Assembly (NCBI RefSeq): GCF_900115565.1
Contig: NZ_FOWW01000008.1
Span: 1-64,000 of the forward strand
Length of the DNA stretch: 64,000 nt
DNA from: Amycolatopsis arida
GTDB lineage: Bacteria; Actinomycetota; Actinomycetes; Mycobacteriales; Pseudonocardiaceae
Direction of reading: 5' to 3'
Part shown: positions 1 through 8,906 of the stretch, piece after piece
How positions within the stretch are numbered: the first letter of the stretch is position 1
How the letters are laid out: each line of letters begins with the position of its first letter
Translations under genes and position numbers: made by a program
Notes under the pieces: generated by a model
Told to the model about the DNA's origin: nothing
What the model saw: the letters and a program-made list of their open reading frames with translations, nothing else
Database searches by the model: none

Positions 1-236
1 CGCGGGCCCATCCCACACCACCCCAAAAGGCTTTCCACCACCCCCCATGCAGGAGACGGTCATATCCGGTATTAGACCCCGTTTCCAGGGCTTATCCCAA
101 AGTGCAGGGCAGGTCACCCACGTGTTACTCACCCGTTCGCCACTCATCCACACCCGAAGATGCTTCAGCGTCCGACTTGCATGTGTTAAGCACGCCGCCA
201 GCGTTCGTCCTGAGCCAGGATCAAACTCTCCAACAA
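1..236 (-). rRNA. rrs: 16S ribosomal RNA, 5' part (gene runs off the left edge)
   Basis: The reverse complement contains the universal 16S 5' primer site (bases 210-229, reading AGAGTTTGATCCTGGCTCAG), then the usual actinobacterial V1-V2 text. Counting back from that site places the mature 5' end near 236. Only about 236 nt of roughly 1,520 lie in the window, so 23S and 5S are expected to the left, outside it. No flanking tRNA is visible. Confidence 0.97.
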
Positions 237-640
237 TGCTGTCAAGAGTCGACCAATGGCACAAACCATCAATCTCAAAGAAACCCACAAAAAAGGGGCA
301 AAAATCAAACTACTGGCTAAACAAAGCTCACTAGCACACTGTTGAGTTCTCAAACAACACTGAGGTGTTCGTATCTCGTGTTTTCCGCCGGAGTTTCGAC
401 TCCACGCCTCCGGCACGGCGACAGCGACGCTCGGTCGTAGTCGACGTTTCTCGAAGGAGATAAGGAGCGGCGCTCCGCGGGGAACACCCACTCTACCACA
501 ACGGTGGGAGCTTGGTTCGTATTCCCCCGCCCGGTAACCCGCGCGTCCGGCCCGGCGCTCCGGCCCGTCCGCCCGGTCTCCCTGGCGACGAGGAGAAGAT
601 TACCCACCCCCGAGATCCCGATGACAAGGGGGGTCCCCTT
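237..640 (-). promoter_or_regulatory. 16S rRNA leader and promoter region
   Basis: The leader carries the conserved actinobacterial pre-16S element, GTTTGAGAACTCAACAGTGTGC-like on the minus strand at 334-355, which is typical of antitermination or RNase III processing leaders. The A/T-rich stretch at 270-330 stands out from the 70% GC surroundings. Two weak promoter candidates on the minus strand are TTGTCA (622-627) with TAATCT (597-602), spacer 19, and a lone -10 TAGAGT at 490-495. Neither fits the consensus well. I see no convincing protein gene between 237 and 1053. Confidence 0.6.
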
Positions 641-1053
641 GATCGAGAATCCCCAGCTCACCGGGGGTACGGAGCGTCCACGGACGGCGGCCCGGGCGAC
701 ACCGGGTACGACCACCCGCCGATCCCGGATGTTCCGCCGGCAGGCCGGTCGCGCCGGCGCTCTGGCGACGCCCCCCGAACCACGAGACCAGGCGCGGTGC
801 TTCAGACGACCGCCCCGGTTCGGCGCTGCCGTCGGCCCGCCCGGACGAACGCATGGCCAGTCTTCTGGCCGCGCGCCGCTGACCGCCGTGGGGCGGCGCC
901 GGGACGCCTGAGCTACCCGCCGCCCGCCCCACGGGCCCTTACCAGGTCGGCACGCGGCCGACCCGGAAGCCCAGCGATAGTGTGACGACATGGCTGTTCG
1001 GCGCACGACTGTTCCTCGCGGTGGGCCTGCCGAGCCGGAACGGAGGTCCTCCC

Positions 1054-1980
1054 GTGGGTAGCGGCGACGGAGCCGCCGCGTTCGTCCATCCCGCGCTGCT
1101 CTACCGCGGGCAGGACGAGTACCTGGCCGGTACCGTGCCGTTCGTCCTGGACGGGTTGACCGCGGGAGAACCGGTCGCGGTCGCCGTGCCGGGCCCGAAC
1201 CTCGCGCTGCTCGAGAAGGCGCTGGGACCGGCCGCGACATCGGTCCGGCTGCTCGACATGTCCGAGGCCGGCCGCAACCCGGGTCGGATCCTGCCCGGTG
1301 TCCTGTTGCCGTTCGCCAACGCGCACGACGGCAGGGTCCGGATCATCGGCGAACCGATCTGGCCCGGCCGGCGCGCCGCCGAGTACCCGGCCTGCGCCCA
1401 GCACGAGGCGCTGATCAACATCGCGTTCCGGGGCCGCCCCGCCACCATCCTCTGCCCCTACGATGTCGAACGCCTCGATCCCGCGGTGGTGACGGAGGCG
1501 GCCGCCACCCATCCCGTCCTGGTGAACGGCACCGGTGAGCTGCCCAGCACCCGCTACGACCCGATGAGTGTCGTCCACGGCTGGAACCGTCCCCTGGAGC
1601 GGCCGCCGGATGTGCCGACCCGGTCGTTCACCGTCGACACCCTCCGTGCCCTCCGCCGGTTCGCGGTGGACCGGGCCGCGGCGCTGGGCCTGCCGGAACC
1701 GCGGCACGCGGATCTCGCCCTCACCGTCGCCGAGCTGGGCACCAACAGCGTGCTGCACGGCGGTGGCTCGGGCGAGCTGGCGATCTGGGCCGACGACGAC
1801 CACGTCGTGTGCGATGTCACCGACGCCGGCCACCTGGCCGATCCCCTGGCCGGCCGCGTTCCCGTCGCACCCGACCAGCCCGGCGGGCGTGGCCTGCTCC
1901 TGGTCAACCAGCTGGCCGACCTCGTCCGTACCCACACCGCCGCCGACCACACCACGGTCCGCGCCTACTTCCGACGCTGA
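1054..1980 (+). CDS. MEDS-domain anti-sigma-type ATPase (sensor kinase-like regulator)
   Basis: A 308-residue protein. Residues about 10-165 match the MEDS sensory domain (RecA-like fold, family of DcmR). Residues about 185-305 form a GHKL ATPase of the RsbW/SpoIIE-partner type, with an N-box (ELGTNSVLHG), a G1-like DAG and the glycine loop GGRGLLL. There is no phosphoacceptor His domain and no membrane segment, so it is probably a soluble serine kinase or anti-sigma factor that senses a ligand or redox state; that role is inferred. GTG at 1054 was chosen because GGAGG lies 7 bases upstream; an earlier in-frame start at 982 lacks a ribosome site. A STAS protein, the usual partner of such kinases, follows 380 bp downstream. 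Confidence 0.8.
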   Translation: MGSGDGAAAFVHPALLYRGQDEYLAGTVPFVLDGLTAGEPVAVAVPGPNLALLEKALGPAATSVRLLDMSEAGRNPGRILPGVLLPFANAHDGRVRIIGEPIWPGRRAAEYPACAQHEALINIAFRGRPATILCPYDVERLDPAVVTEAAATHPVLVNGTGELPSTRYDPMSVVHGWNRPLERPPDVPTRSFTVDTLRALRRFAVDRAAALGLPEPRHADLALTVAELGTNSVLHGGGSGELAIWADDDHVVCDVTDAGHLADPLAGRVPVAPDQPGGRGLLLVNQLADLVRTHTAADHTTVRAYFRR

Positions 1981-2357
1981 CGCGATCTCGTCGTACCACG
2001 ATCCGGTCACGAGCGGGCGAACTCGCGGCGCCCATCCCCGGCCGGGAATCACCATCCCCCAGGAATTCATCGCCGGGGCCAGCCCGCACGGTGCGCCCCT
2101 CGCGGCTGAGCTGCGCTTCTCACGCGCGAACCGGACCGCGTCGGCCCGATGCCCGCATACCCGCGATTAATCGGCCCAAACGCGGAAGGTGCCCGTCCGA
2201 GGTCCACCTCGCGGGCGGTTGTCCGCGTGCTCCGAACGGCCTACCGTCGAGGAGGTCCGCCGGTTGAGCCGACAGCCGCAGGGGACGCCGCGTCGGCTAC
2301 GCGCAGCGCCCAGCCGTGGCATCCCCGTCCAGGAGGTACTCACGGCAGGAGGCAGCA
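1981..2357. other. intergenic stretch without a recognised gene
   Basis: The 377 bp between the MEDS/ATPase gene and the STAS gene contain only short overlapping open frames with arginine/proline-rich composition typical of antisense reading in high-GC DNA. I see no clear promoter consensus. It probably holds the promoter of the STAS gene. Confidence 0.5.
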
Positions 2358-2771
2358 ATGACGACACTGTCCGACTACACGGCGTCCGAGCACACCGTCC
2401 AGTTGTCCCCCATCGCGGTGGGCCTGTTGCGGGCGAGCACCGAACGGATCGGCCCCGTCTGCGTGGTCAGGGTCGAAGGGGAGGTGGATCTCGGCAGCGC
2501 CGAGGTCCTGCGATCCGCGGTCGACGAGGCGCTGGCGGCGGAGCCGGACGGGCTGGTCGTCGACCTCTCGGCCGTCCGGTTCCTCGGGTCCACCGGGCTG
2601 TCGATCCTGGTGCACGCCTATGACACGCTGCGCCAGCGCGGGGCGGGCACCCGCATCGTCGCGACGCGCCGCGAGGTGCTGCGCCCGCTGCAGCTCACCG
2701 GGCTCAGCGACGTCATGCCGGTCCATCCCACCACCGGTCGCGCGCTGCGCGACGTGCGGCGGCCGGCCTGA
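2358..2771 (+). CDS. STAS-domain anti-anti-sigma factor
   Basis: A 137-residue single-domain STAS protein of the SpoIIAA/RsbV type. Such proteins bind an anti-sigma kinase and release a sigma factor when unphosphorylated. The signature region reads DLSAVRFLGSTGLSIL, and the serine in GSTG is the usual phosphorylation site. An N-terminal extension of about 30 residues precedes the domain. ATG at 2358 has an AGGAGG box 6 bases upstream; the upstream in-frame ATG at 2316 has none. The gene lies downstream of an RsbW-like ATPase on the same strand, which suggests a partner-switch pair, though the 380 bp gap argues against one transcript. Confidence 0.88.
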   Translation: MTTLSDYTASEHTVQLSPIAVGLLRASTERIGPVCVVRVEGEVDLGSAEVLRSAVDEALAAEPDGLVVDLSAVRFLGSTGLSILVHAYDTLRQRGAGTRIVATRREVLRPLQLTGLSDVMPVHPTTGRALRDVRRPA

Positions 2772-2781
2772 CGTTGCGCGC

Positions 2782-3183
2782 TCAGCGGGACTGGCGCTGC
2801 CGGTCCCGACCGATCGATCTGGCGTGCAACGGAACGGTGAGCACGAAGCTCACCACCGCGACGATGATCGCGCCCCAGAAGCCGGGCCAGAACCCCGTGA
2901 CGGTGAACGGTAGGCCGAGTTCCCCCGCGGCCCACGCGGTGAACCAGAACAGCAGCCCGTTCACCACCAGCCCGATCAACCCGAGCGTGAGCAGGTAGAA
3001 CACGCAGCCGACAACCTTGATCAACGGCTTGAGCACGGCGTTGACCAAGCCGAACAGCACCGCGACGCCGACAAGGGTGCCGATCCTGGCCGCGGTCGAG
3101 CCCGCCAGCAGGTCCACGCCGGGCAGCACCGTCGACACCCATACGGCCACCGCCGTGGCGAGGACTCGGTACAGGAACTCCAC
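2782..3183 (-). CDS. phage-holin-family (YvlD-like) membrane protein
   Basis: About 133 residues with four hydrophobic segments, the arrangement of the PF04020 family (YvlD, 'phage holin family 4_2'). Despite the family name these are chromosomal inner-membrane proteins, often in envelope-stress operons. The motif GLVNAVLKPL in the first half is characteristic. The start is uncertain: GTG at 3183 gives a compact protein, and ATG at 3201 adds six residues; neither has a good ribosome site. It converges with the STAS gene, 10 bp apart. Confidence 0.78.
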   Translation of the reverse strand: MEFLYRVLATAVAVWVSTVLPGVDLLAGSTAARIGTLVGVAVLFGLVNAVLKPLIKVVGCVFYLLTLGLIGLVVNGLLFWFTAWAAGELGLPFTVTGFWPGFWGAIIVAVVSFVLTVPLHARSIGRDRQRQSR

Positions 3184-3234
3184 GTGCCCAGCGTGGCACA
3201 CGACGCCCGAGGTGGCTCGCCAGGCTGGCCGGCC

Positions 3235-5958
3235 TCAGCGGGTCGCCGTCACGCACCCTGCCGGCACGGCCTGGCACACGGCCGTGTCGAACAGATCGAC
3301 GGCGGCGGCGGTCACGACGTCCGTGTCCAGCCCGTCGTCGCCGAGGAACAGCCCGATCCGGGGCGCGGGCGCGGTGCCCTCGACCATGGCGTCACCGGTG
3401 CGGTACCCGAACAGGGTGGCCTTGGCCTCGTCACCGGGAAGGCCCGCGGCGCGCTCGGCCGCCGGTGCCGGCACCCCCCACCGCACCCGGTCCGGGCCCG
3501 TGTACACGGTGACCTCGCCGGTGTGACCGCCGGCGAGCGGGCTGGCCGGGTCGGTGATGACGACCGAGTCCACCCGCCAGGTCTCCCCCACCTCGGCCGC
3601 CATGCCCAGATCGTCGAACACGAACGACTCCCACGTCAGCACCGGCACCGGGGCCACGGTGAACTTCGTGCCCACGTCGCCGGAGATCGCGGTGGACGAG
3701 ATCACCACCAACGCCTTGCCGTCGGCGTCCGCGCTCGTGGTGTCCGCGGCCGCCTTCACCTCGACCGGCAGGCCCAGCTCCTCGAGCCGGTGCCGCACCG
3801 CGACGTCGCCCACGGCGTCCACCGTGCCGACCACCAGCAGCGCGGGGTCGGGGGCACCGACCGTCCGCCGCACCGGAGCGGAGCGCACGGCCGTCCCGTC
3901 GGCGGCGACCGCCCGCGCGGTGAGCACGTGCCGCGCGGCGGCCGGATCGGGCCAGTCCAGCCGGTAGGGCCCCTGGTCGGCCCTCCCGACGAGCCGGTCG
4001 CCGGAGTAGAACTCCACATGATCGATGGGCACCGCCCCCGAGCGGACGCCGGCGGTGAGGGTCAGCCCGCCGGTGCCGTCCGGGGTCGCCTCCAGCGTGA
4101 CCACCCGACTCGCGGCGGACACCCGGTCCAGGAACGGCCGCATCACCTCCGGTGCCACCCGCTGGTAGACGGTCCGTGCGGTGGCCGTGGCCGTGTCCCG
4201 GACCACCCGTTGCCGCCACGCCGTGGTGTCGTCCCCACGGAGCAGCGCGGCCAACTCGCGGGTGCTGGCCTCGCCGGCGACGCCGTACCACCGGAGCTTG
4301 GTCAGCCACGGCTCGGCCTGCTCGACGAACGCCGGATTCCCCATGCCCTCGCGCAGCCGGGCCGGCGCCACGGCCATGGCACCGAACCACTCCTCCAGCG
4401 CGCGGGCCGCCGGACCGGCGACACCGCGCTCGTGCTCGGCCCAGAACGCGTCGATCCGCGCGCTCAGCTCCGGCGCGGGGGTCGGGTCCAGCAGGGAACC
4501 ACGGTTGGCGTCGGCGAACACCCGCAGCGACTCGGCCGCGCCCCCGCCGACCAGCCGCAGCGCCGTGCGCCACGACTGCTCGGGACGGTACCCGCCGGCG
4601 TTCCACGCGTAGTCGGCGGCGGTCACCAGGCCCAGCGCGGACGGCTCCGACTCGACCATCGGGTTCGCGGTCAGACCGTGCACGCCGGCCCGGTGCAGTG
4701 TGGCGGACCGCCCGACCAGCGGGCCGAGGAACAGCCGGCGCGGATCGAAGTCGTTGACCGGAAAGTTGTCCCACAGCAGCAGGTCGTGCCGGAACACGGC
4801 GTGCGCGGCCGCCGCGTCGGCCTCGTCCACGGTCGCGGACACCACCTCGGGACCGGTCCAGTACACCAGCACGCCGGGCTCGACCAGCTCGCCGAACCGG
4901 CGCTGGTAGGTCGATCCCGCGGCGCCGGCGTACTCGGTGGGCACGGTGACCAGCGGGCCCGCCTCCGGCCGCCCGGCGAGGAAGGCGCGGCGGAACTCGG
5001 CCAGCAGGTGCGCCTGCGCGGCGGCCAGCGGTGCCGGGTCCGTCCCGAACCGACGCTCGTCCTCCGCGCAGTGCAATCCGCCGCCGATGTCGTCGAAGAA
5101 CAGCGCGAAGCGCCGCACCCCGCGCTCCCACAGCGCCTCCGCCTTCGCGGTCAGCGCGGCGAGGTCGGCCGGTGCGGAGTGGCAGACGTCCAGCCCCGGC
5201 GACACCGCGAACACGAACCGCACGTGCCGGCTCGCGGCGTGCGCCGCCACCTCGCCGAGCTCACGCAGCCGTTGCTCGGGGTAGGGCTCGCGCCAGCGCT
5301 CTCGGTGGTAGGGGTCGTCCTTGGCGGCGTAGACGTAGGTGTTCAGCTTCGTCGCCGCCGCGCGGTCCAGCTGCCGGATCCGGTCCGCTGTGCTCCACAG
5401 TGGACCGTAGAATCCCTCGACGACGCCGCGCCAGGCCATGGTGGGCCAGTCCCGCACGTCGAGCGACGGAAGCAGGCTCACCGGGCCGCGGCGGGCGAGC
5501 ACCTGCCGCAGCGTCTGCACCGCGTGGAAGGTGCCGACGCCGTCCACCCCGGCGAGCACCAGCCGGCCGGGCCGGGCGGCGAGCACGTAGCCCTCGGCCG
5601 GGAGCCCGGCCGGGCCGGCGACCCGCATCCGGCGCAACGCGTCCGACGACTCCCGGGAGTCGTCGAGCCACACGGTGAGCGGGGCGGGACCGCCGGACAG
5701 CACCACGCGCGCGCCCGCCGCCCGCAGCACCGCCTCCAGCTCGCGGGCGGCGGCCGGGTCGGTGGCGGGGCCACGGACCACCGCGACCACCGGCGGCACC
5801 GGAAACGCACCCCCGCGGGGGGTGATCGACCGCGGCGTCGGGAGCACGTCGGGCACCGGGACGGCGGCCTCGGCGGCGGGCTCGGATACGGGAGCGGCGC
5901 TGGCCACCGGTGCCGGGACCACGAGCAGGACCACGGCGAGCAGGACGCGGAACACCAT
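3235..5958 (-). CDS. secreted GH84 family beta-N-acetylglucosaminidase
   Basis: A 907-residue exported enzyme. Residues 1-22 form a signal peptide with an ASA-AP-like cleavage site. Residues about 35-165 match the GH20b/GH84 N-terminal domain. Residues about 170-470 are the GH84 catalytic barrel, with the paired catalytic aspartates in FFDDIGG (D289, D290) and the motif GVVEGFYGPLW near 178. GH84 enzymes use substrate-assisted hydrolysis to remove GlcNAc from glycans. About 400 C-terminal residues include helical and beta-sandwich regions, probably carbohydrate-binding. The last part (DGLDTDVVTAAAVDLFDTAVC) resembles a trailing accessory domain that I cannot name. A role in scavenging chitin, hyaluronan or glycoprotein glycans is likely. 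Confidence 0.88.
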   Translation of the reverse strand: MVFRVLLAVVLLVVPAPVASAAPVSEPAAEAAVPVPDVLPTPRSITPRGGAFPVPPVVAVVRGPATDPAAARELEAVLRAAGARVVLSGGPAPLTVWLDDSRESSDALRRMRVAGPAGLPAEGYVLAARPGRLVLAGVDGVGTFHAVQTLRQVLARRGPVSLLPSLDVRDWPTMAWRGVVEGFYGPLWSTADRIRQLDRAAATKLNTYVYAAKDDPYHRERWREPYPEQRLRELGEVAAHAASRHVRFVFAVSPGLDVCHSAPADLAALTAKAEALWERGVRRFALFFDDIGGGLHCAEDERRFGTDPAPLAAAQAHLLAEFRRAFLAGRPEAGPLVTVPTEYAGAAGSTYQRRFGELVEPGVLVYWTGPEVVSATVDEADAAAAHAVFRHDLLLWDNFPVNDFDPRRLFLGPLVGRSATLHRAGVHGLTANPMVESEPSALGLVTAADYAWNAGGYRPEQSWRTALRLVGGGAAESLRVFADANRGSLLDPTPAPELSARIDAFWAEHERGVAGPAARALEEWFGAMAVAPARLREGMGNPAFVEQAEPWLTKLRWYGVAGEASTRELAALLRGDDTTAWRQRVVRDTATATARTVYQRVAPEVMRPFLDRVSAASRVVTLEATPDGTGGLTLTAGVRSGAVPIDHVEFYSGDRLVGRADQGPYRLDWPDPAAARHVLTARAVAADGTAVRSAPVRRTVGAPDPALLVVGTVDAVGDVAVRHRLEELGLPVEVKAAADTTSADADGKALVVISSTAISGDVGTKFTVAPVPVLTWESFVFDDLGMAAEVGETWRVDSVVITDPASPLAGGHTGEVTVYTGPDRVRWGVPAPAAERAAGLPGDEAKATLFGYRTGDAMVEGTAPAPRIGLFLGDDGLDTDVVTAAAVDLFDTAVCQAVPAGCVTATR

Positions 5959-6179
5959 CGGGCCGACCTCCTGGCGGCGACGAACGAGCAGTCATGCTCG
6001 CTGGGAGGAGCTGACCGAGTCAAGGTCCATCAGGTTGACGGTTCACGCTCCCTGAGCTCCGATCCGAGCGCCGGCGGCGAGCGCGACCCGCGGAACTCGC
6101 GCTCGGGCAGGTGTGGACCCGCCCGCCGGGGGCTATCCCAGCTCGGACGGCAGCCGCACCCCGTGGCATGGAGGATGGC

Positions 6180-7466
6180 GTGGACACGACGGCGGACGAC
6201 GTGCGGCGGGACGCGCTCCCGCTGCACGGCCAGGAGGACCTCGACCCGCTGCTGGCCCGCGTCGGCGACGCCCGGCACGTGCTGATCGGCGAGGCGTCCC
6301 ACGGCACGTCCGAGTTCTACCGGTGGCGCGCCGAGCTGACCCGGCGGCTGATCGCCGAGCACGGCTTCTCGTTCGTCGCCGTGGAGGGCGACTGGCCGGA
6401 CTGCCACCGGCTGCACTGCTGCGTGGCCGGCGCGCCGGAGGTCCCCGGCGACCCCGCCGAGGTGCTGCTCGGCTTCGATCGCTGGCCGCGCTGGATGTGG
6501 GCCAACGAGGAGGTCCTGGAGTTCGCGCGGTGGCTGCGCGCGTTCAACGCCCGGCGGGACGGCCCGCCGGTGGGCTTCCACGGCCTGGACGTGTACAGCC
6601 TGTGGGACTCGCTGCGCGCGGTGCTCGGCTACCTGCGCGAGCACGAGCCCGAGCACGTCGACACCGCGCTCGCGGCGTTCCGTTGCTTCGAGCCGTACCG
6701 GGAGGACCCGCAGGCGTACGGCTTCGCCAGCACCGTGGTGCCGGACACCTGTGTCGACGAGGTGGTGCGGCTGCTGCGGCGGCTGCGCGAGCAGGTCGAC
6801 GACCTGCCGGCGGCCGGGCTCGACCCGCGGTTCGTCGCCCGGCAGAACGCCGAGGTGGTGGCCGGCGCCGAGCGGTACTACCGGGAGATGGTGCGCGGCG
6901 ACCGGCGGTCGTGGAACGTCCGCGACCACCACATGACCGACACGCTGGACCGGCTGCTCGAGGCGTACGGGCCAGGAGCGAAGTCGGTGGTGTGGGCGCA
7001 CAACACCCACGTCGGCGACGCGCGGGCCACCGACATGGCCGCCGCCGGGCTGGTCAACATCGGCCAGCTGGCGCGGGAGCGGTACGGCGCGGGCGACGTG
7101 GCCCTGGTCGGGTTCGGCACCTACGAGGGCAGCGTCATCGCGGGGGACTTCTGGGGCGGCCCGCAGCGCCGGATGGCGGTGCCCGAGGCCGGGGCGGGCA
7201 GTCTGGAAGCACTGCTGCACGAGGTCGGAACCGACGTGTTGATCCTGCTCGACGCACCGCGCGGGTGGGCGGGGCAGGTGCGCGGGCACCGGGCCATCGG
7301 GGTCGTCTACGACCCGCGTCGCGAGCGGCGCGGCAACTACGTGCCCACCGTGCCGGCCCGCCGCTACGACGCGTTCCTGTTCTGCGACCGCACCTCGGCG
7401 CTGCGGCCGCTGCACGCCACCGAGCCCGTTCCGGGCGAGGCGGAGACCTACCCCACCGGCCAGTAG
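6180..7466 (+). CDS. erythromycin esterase family protein
   Basis: A 428-residue protein of the EreA/EreB-like superfamily (PF05139). The diagnostic motifs are GEASHGTSEFY at 37-47, VEGDWPD at 69-75 and WAHNTHVGD near 280; His41 and Glu69 correspond to the catalytic His/Glu region. Chromosomal members of this family are widespread in actinobacteria and most have not been shown to hydrolyse macrolides, so resistance should not be assumed. GTG at 6180 is preferred because GGAGG lies 5 bases upstream. It diverges from the GH84 gene across a 221 bp gap and is followed closely by the copper-protein gene, with which it may be co-transcribed. Confidence 0.88.
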   Translation: MDTTADDVRRDALPLHGQEDLDPLLARVGDARHVLIGEASHGTSEFYRWRAELTRRLIAEHGFSFVAVEGDWPDCHRLHCCVAGAPEVPGDPAEVLLGFDRWPRWMWANEEVLEFARWLRAFNARRDGPPVGFHGLDVYSLWDSLRAVLGYLREHEPEHVDTALAAFRCFEPYREDPQAYGFASTVVPDTCVDEVVRLLRRLREQVDDLPAAGLDPRFVARQNAEVVAGAERYYREMVRGDRRSWNVRDHHMTDTLDRLLEAYGPGAKSVVWAHNTHVGDARATDMAAAGLVNIGQLARERYGAGDVALVGFGTYEGSVIAGDFWGGPQRRMAVPEAGAGSLEALLHEVGTDVLILLDAPRGWAGQVRGHRAIGVVYDPRRERRGNYVPTVPARRYDAFLFCDRTSALRPLHATEPVPGEAETYPTGQ

Positions 7467-7506
7467 CTCCGGTGGGGCGCCGTTCCATTGATTCGAGGAG
7501 GACCAG

Positions 7507-7932
7507 ATGACCCGAGCACTGCGGATGCTGGAGACCCACCCGGCCGAGCTGGGCGGTGTCGATCCCGCGGCGATCGTCGCCTGCATCGAGGAGTGCCTGT
7601 CCTGCGCGCAGGCGTGCACCGCGTGCGCGGACGCCTGCCTCGGCGACGCGAACCCGGAGCGGCTGATCGGCTGCGTGCGGGCGAACCTCGACTGCGCCGA
7701 CGTGTGCGAGACGACGGCGCGGGTGGTGTCCCGCCGCTCGGGTTCGCCGGACCTCACGGCGGCGCTGCTGGCGGCCTGCGAGCAGGCCTGCCGCGGCTGC
7801 GCCGCCGAGTGCGAGCGGCACGGCGGGGACCACCCGCACTGCGCGGTGTGCGCCGAGGCGTGCCGCACCTGCGAGGACGCCTGCCAGCAGCTGCGCGAGC
7901 ACCTGGGGACGACGGGGCGAGCGCCGGCATAG
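7507..7932 (+). CDS. four-helix-bundle copper-binding protein (Cys-rich, Csp-like)
   Basis: 141 residues with 18 cysteines, mostly as CxxxC pairs spaced along predicted helices (for example CIEECLSCAQACTACADAC), plus several histidines near 106-112. This matches the DUF326/Csp family of four-helix bundles that store Cu(I) inside the bundle. No signal peptide is present, so it is of the cytosolic (Csp3-like) type. A strong GAGGAGG site lies just upstream of ATG 7507. It stands 40 bp after the erythromycin-esterase-family gene on the same strand. Copper storage or detoxification is the likely role; no copper-responsive operator is recognisable. Confidence 0.88.
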   Translation: MTRALRMLETHPAELGGVDPAAIVACIEECLSCAQACTACADACLGDANPERLIGCVRANLDCADVCETTARVVSRRSGSPDLTAALLAACEQACRGCAAECERHGGDHPHCAVCAEACRTCEDACQQLREHLGTTGRAPA

Positions 7933-8017
7933 TGCGCGCCGTGCTGGGTATCCCGGGACGGGCCACGCCGAGGGCTCGCGTGGCCGGCGTGAAGCGAACG
8001 ACCGAAAGGAGCACCCG

Positions 8018-8248
8018 GTGGCAGGTGAACCGGCCAGCCCGGCCAAGGACAAGAACTACAACCTGGTGAGCGTCCTGCGGGACTCGCTGCACTACATCTG
8101 GCAGCTGGAGACCTACATCGCCGACGCGGAGCAGCAGGGCGACACCGAGCTCGCCGAATGGTTCCGCAGGATCCAGGAGAACAACCGGAAGGCCGGTGAG
8201 CAGGGCAAGCGGCTGCTGGTCCAGCGGCTGTCGGCCGAGGAGACCTGA
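8018..8248 (+). CDS. small conserved hypothetical protein
   Basis: A 76-residue, mostly helical protein starting at GTG with an AAAGGAG site 7 bases upstream. The core text (SLHYIWQLETYIADAEQQGD, then ELAEWFRRIQENNRKAGEQGK) reads like an amphipathic helical protein that I believe is widespread in actinobacteria and cyanobacteria, but I cannot assign a function. It follows the copper-protein gene by 85 bp. Confidence 0.75.
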   Translation: MAGEPASPAKDKNYNLVSVLRDSLHYIWQLETYIADAEQQGDTELAEWFRRIQENNRKAGEQGKRLLVQRLSAEET

Positions 8249-8608
8249 ACCGGCGAGCGGTGAGCGACACCGTCGGGCGGGCCGCAGTGACGCGGTCCGC
8301 CCGACGTGTTCGGTGGCGCGGCGGTCACCGGAAGAGCGGTCAGGGGAGACTTCGGCTGGCCAAGGCGGGCGCGCCGCCGTCGGGGCGGAGAAGGCGCTCT
8401 CCCCGACCGTCCACTCCGGACCTCGTCCCGTGGCGGCCGGTCACATCCGTGCGATGGCCGAGGGACGGGACCACCTGCTCGGCAGGACCCTCGTCGGCAC
8501 CGTGCGGCTCGACACCGTCGCAACTCGACGCGACTCGACACCGTGCGGCTCGGCGCAGCTCGACCCGGCAGCCCAGTCCGCCTGCCGACTCGAGCCCGGC
8601 CGAGCCGG
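8249..8608. other. intergenic stretch with short imperfect repeats
   Basis: The 360 bp contain no convincing gene. Bases 8503-8576 carry several imperfect copies of a CTCGACACCGTGCGGCTCG-like unit. The remainder is unremarkable GC-rich sequence. Confidence 0.4.
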
Positions 8609-8865
8609 TCAGCCGGACTGGGTGTCCTCCTTGTCGAGCGGGAGGTCACTGAGCCCGACGGCCCCGGTCGTGCTGGTCTCGTCCGGATCCCCCGGCTCGG
8701 AGCTGTACCGCTCCTGCGGATCGGGCTCATCCTGGAATCCTGGAACTCGAGCCCGGCACCGCCCTCCTCCAGCGACGTCCGGCTCGCGTCGTCCTCAACC
8801 AACCGGCGCAGGTACTCGCCCTGATCGCCGTGCTCACGCTGGTCGTCGTGCCGCTCTCGGTCCAC
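8609..8865 (-). pseudogene. small acidic hypothetical gene broken by an 8-bp tandem duplication
   Basis: Read from GTG 8865 the frame is plausible (VDRERHDDQREHGDQGEYLRR, acidic and helical) as far as EFQD. It then runs into an arginine/proline-rich shadow frame, while the next frame continues as DEPDPQERYSSEPGDPDETS to a stop at 8609-8611. At the junction the plus strand holds two perfect tandem copies of ATCCTGGA (8729-8736 and 8737-8744). Removing one copy restores a single acidic reading frame of about 82 residues. This is either a real frameshift mutation or a sequencing/assembly error. The start is uncertain, since no ribosome site is evident. Function is unknown; composition resembles the small acidic proteins at 23400 and 38624. 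Confidence 0.7.
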
Positions 8866-8906
8866 GCCACCGGCTGCCCGGGCCCGACCGGGACGCCAAC
8901 CCCGGA

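Noticed and set aside
504-985. Open frames of 135 and 157 codons upstream of the MEDS/ATPase gene
   Set aside because: Arginine/proline-rich text without ribosome site or family, opposite the rRNA promoter region; typical of chance frames in high-GC DNA.
2782-3183. Prophage remnant suggested by the holin family name
   Set aside because: The PF04020 'holin' family is a chromosomal membrane family; no other phage gene is nearby.
3184-6285. A 1033-codon open frame on the plus strand
   Set aside because: It is antisense to the GH84 gene, whose motifs and signal peptide are clear; the plus frame is His/Arg/Gly-rich without any motif.
6180-7466. Macrolide resistance gene
   Set aside because: Family membership alone does not show esterase activity; no mobile element or resistance context.
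8503-8576. CRISPR-like short repeats
   Set aside because: Units are imperfect, adjoining and without unique spacers.
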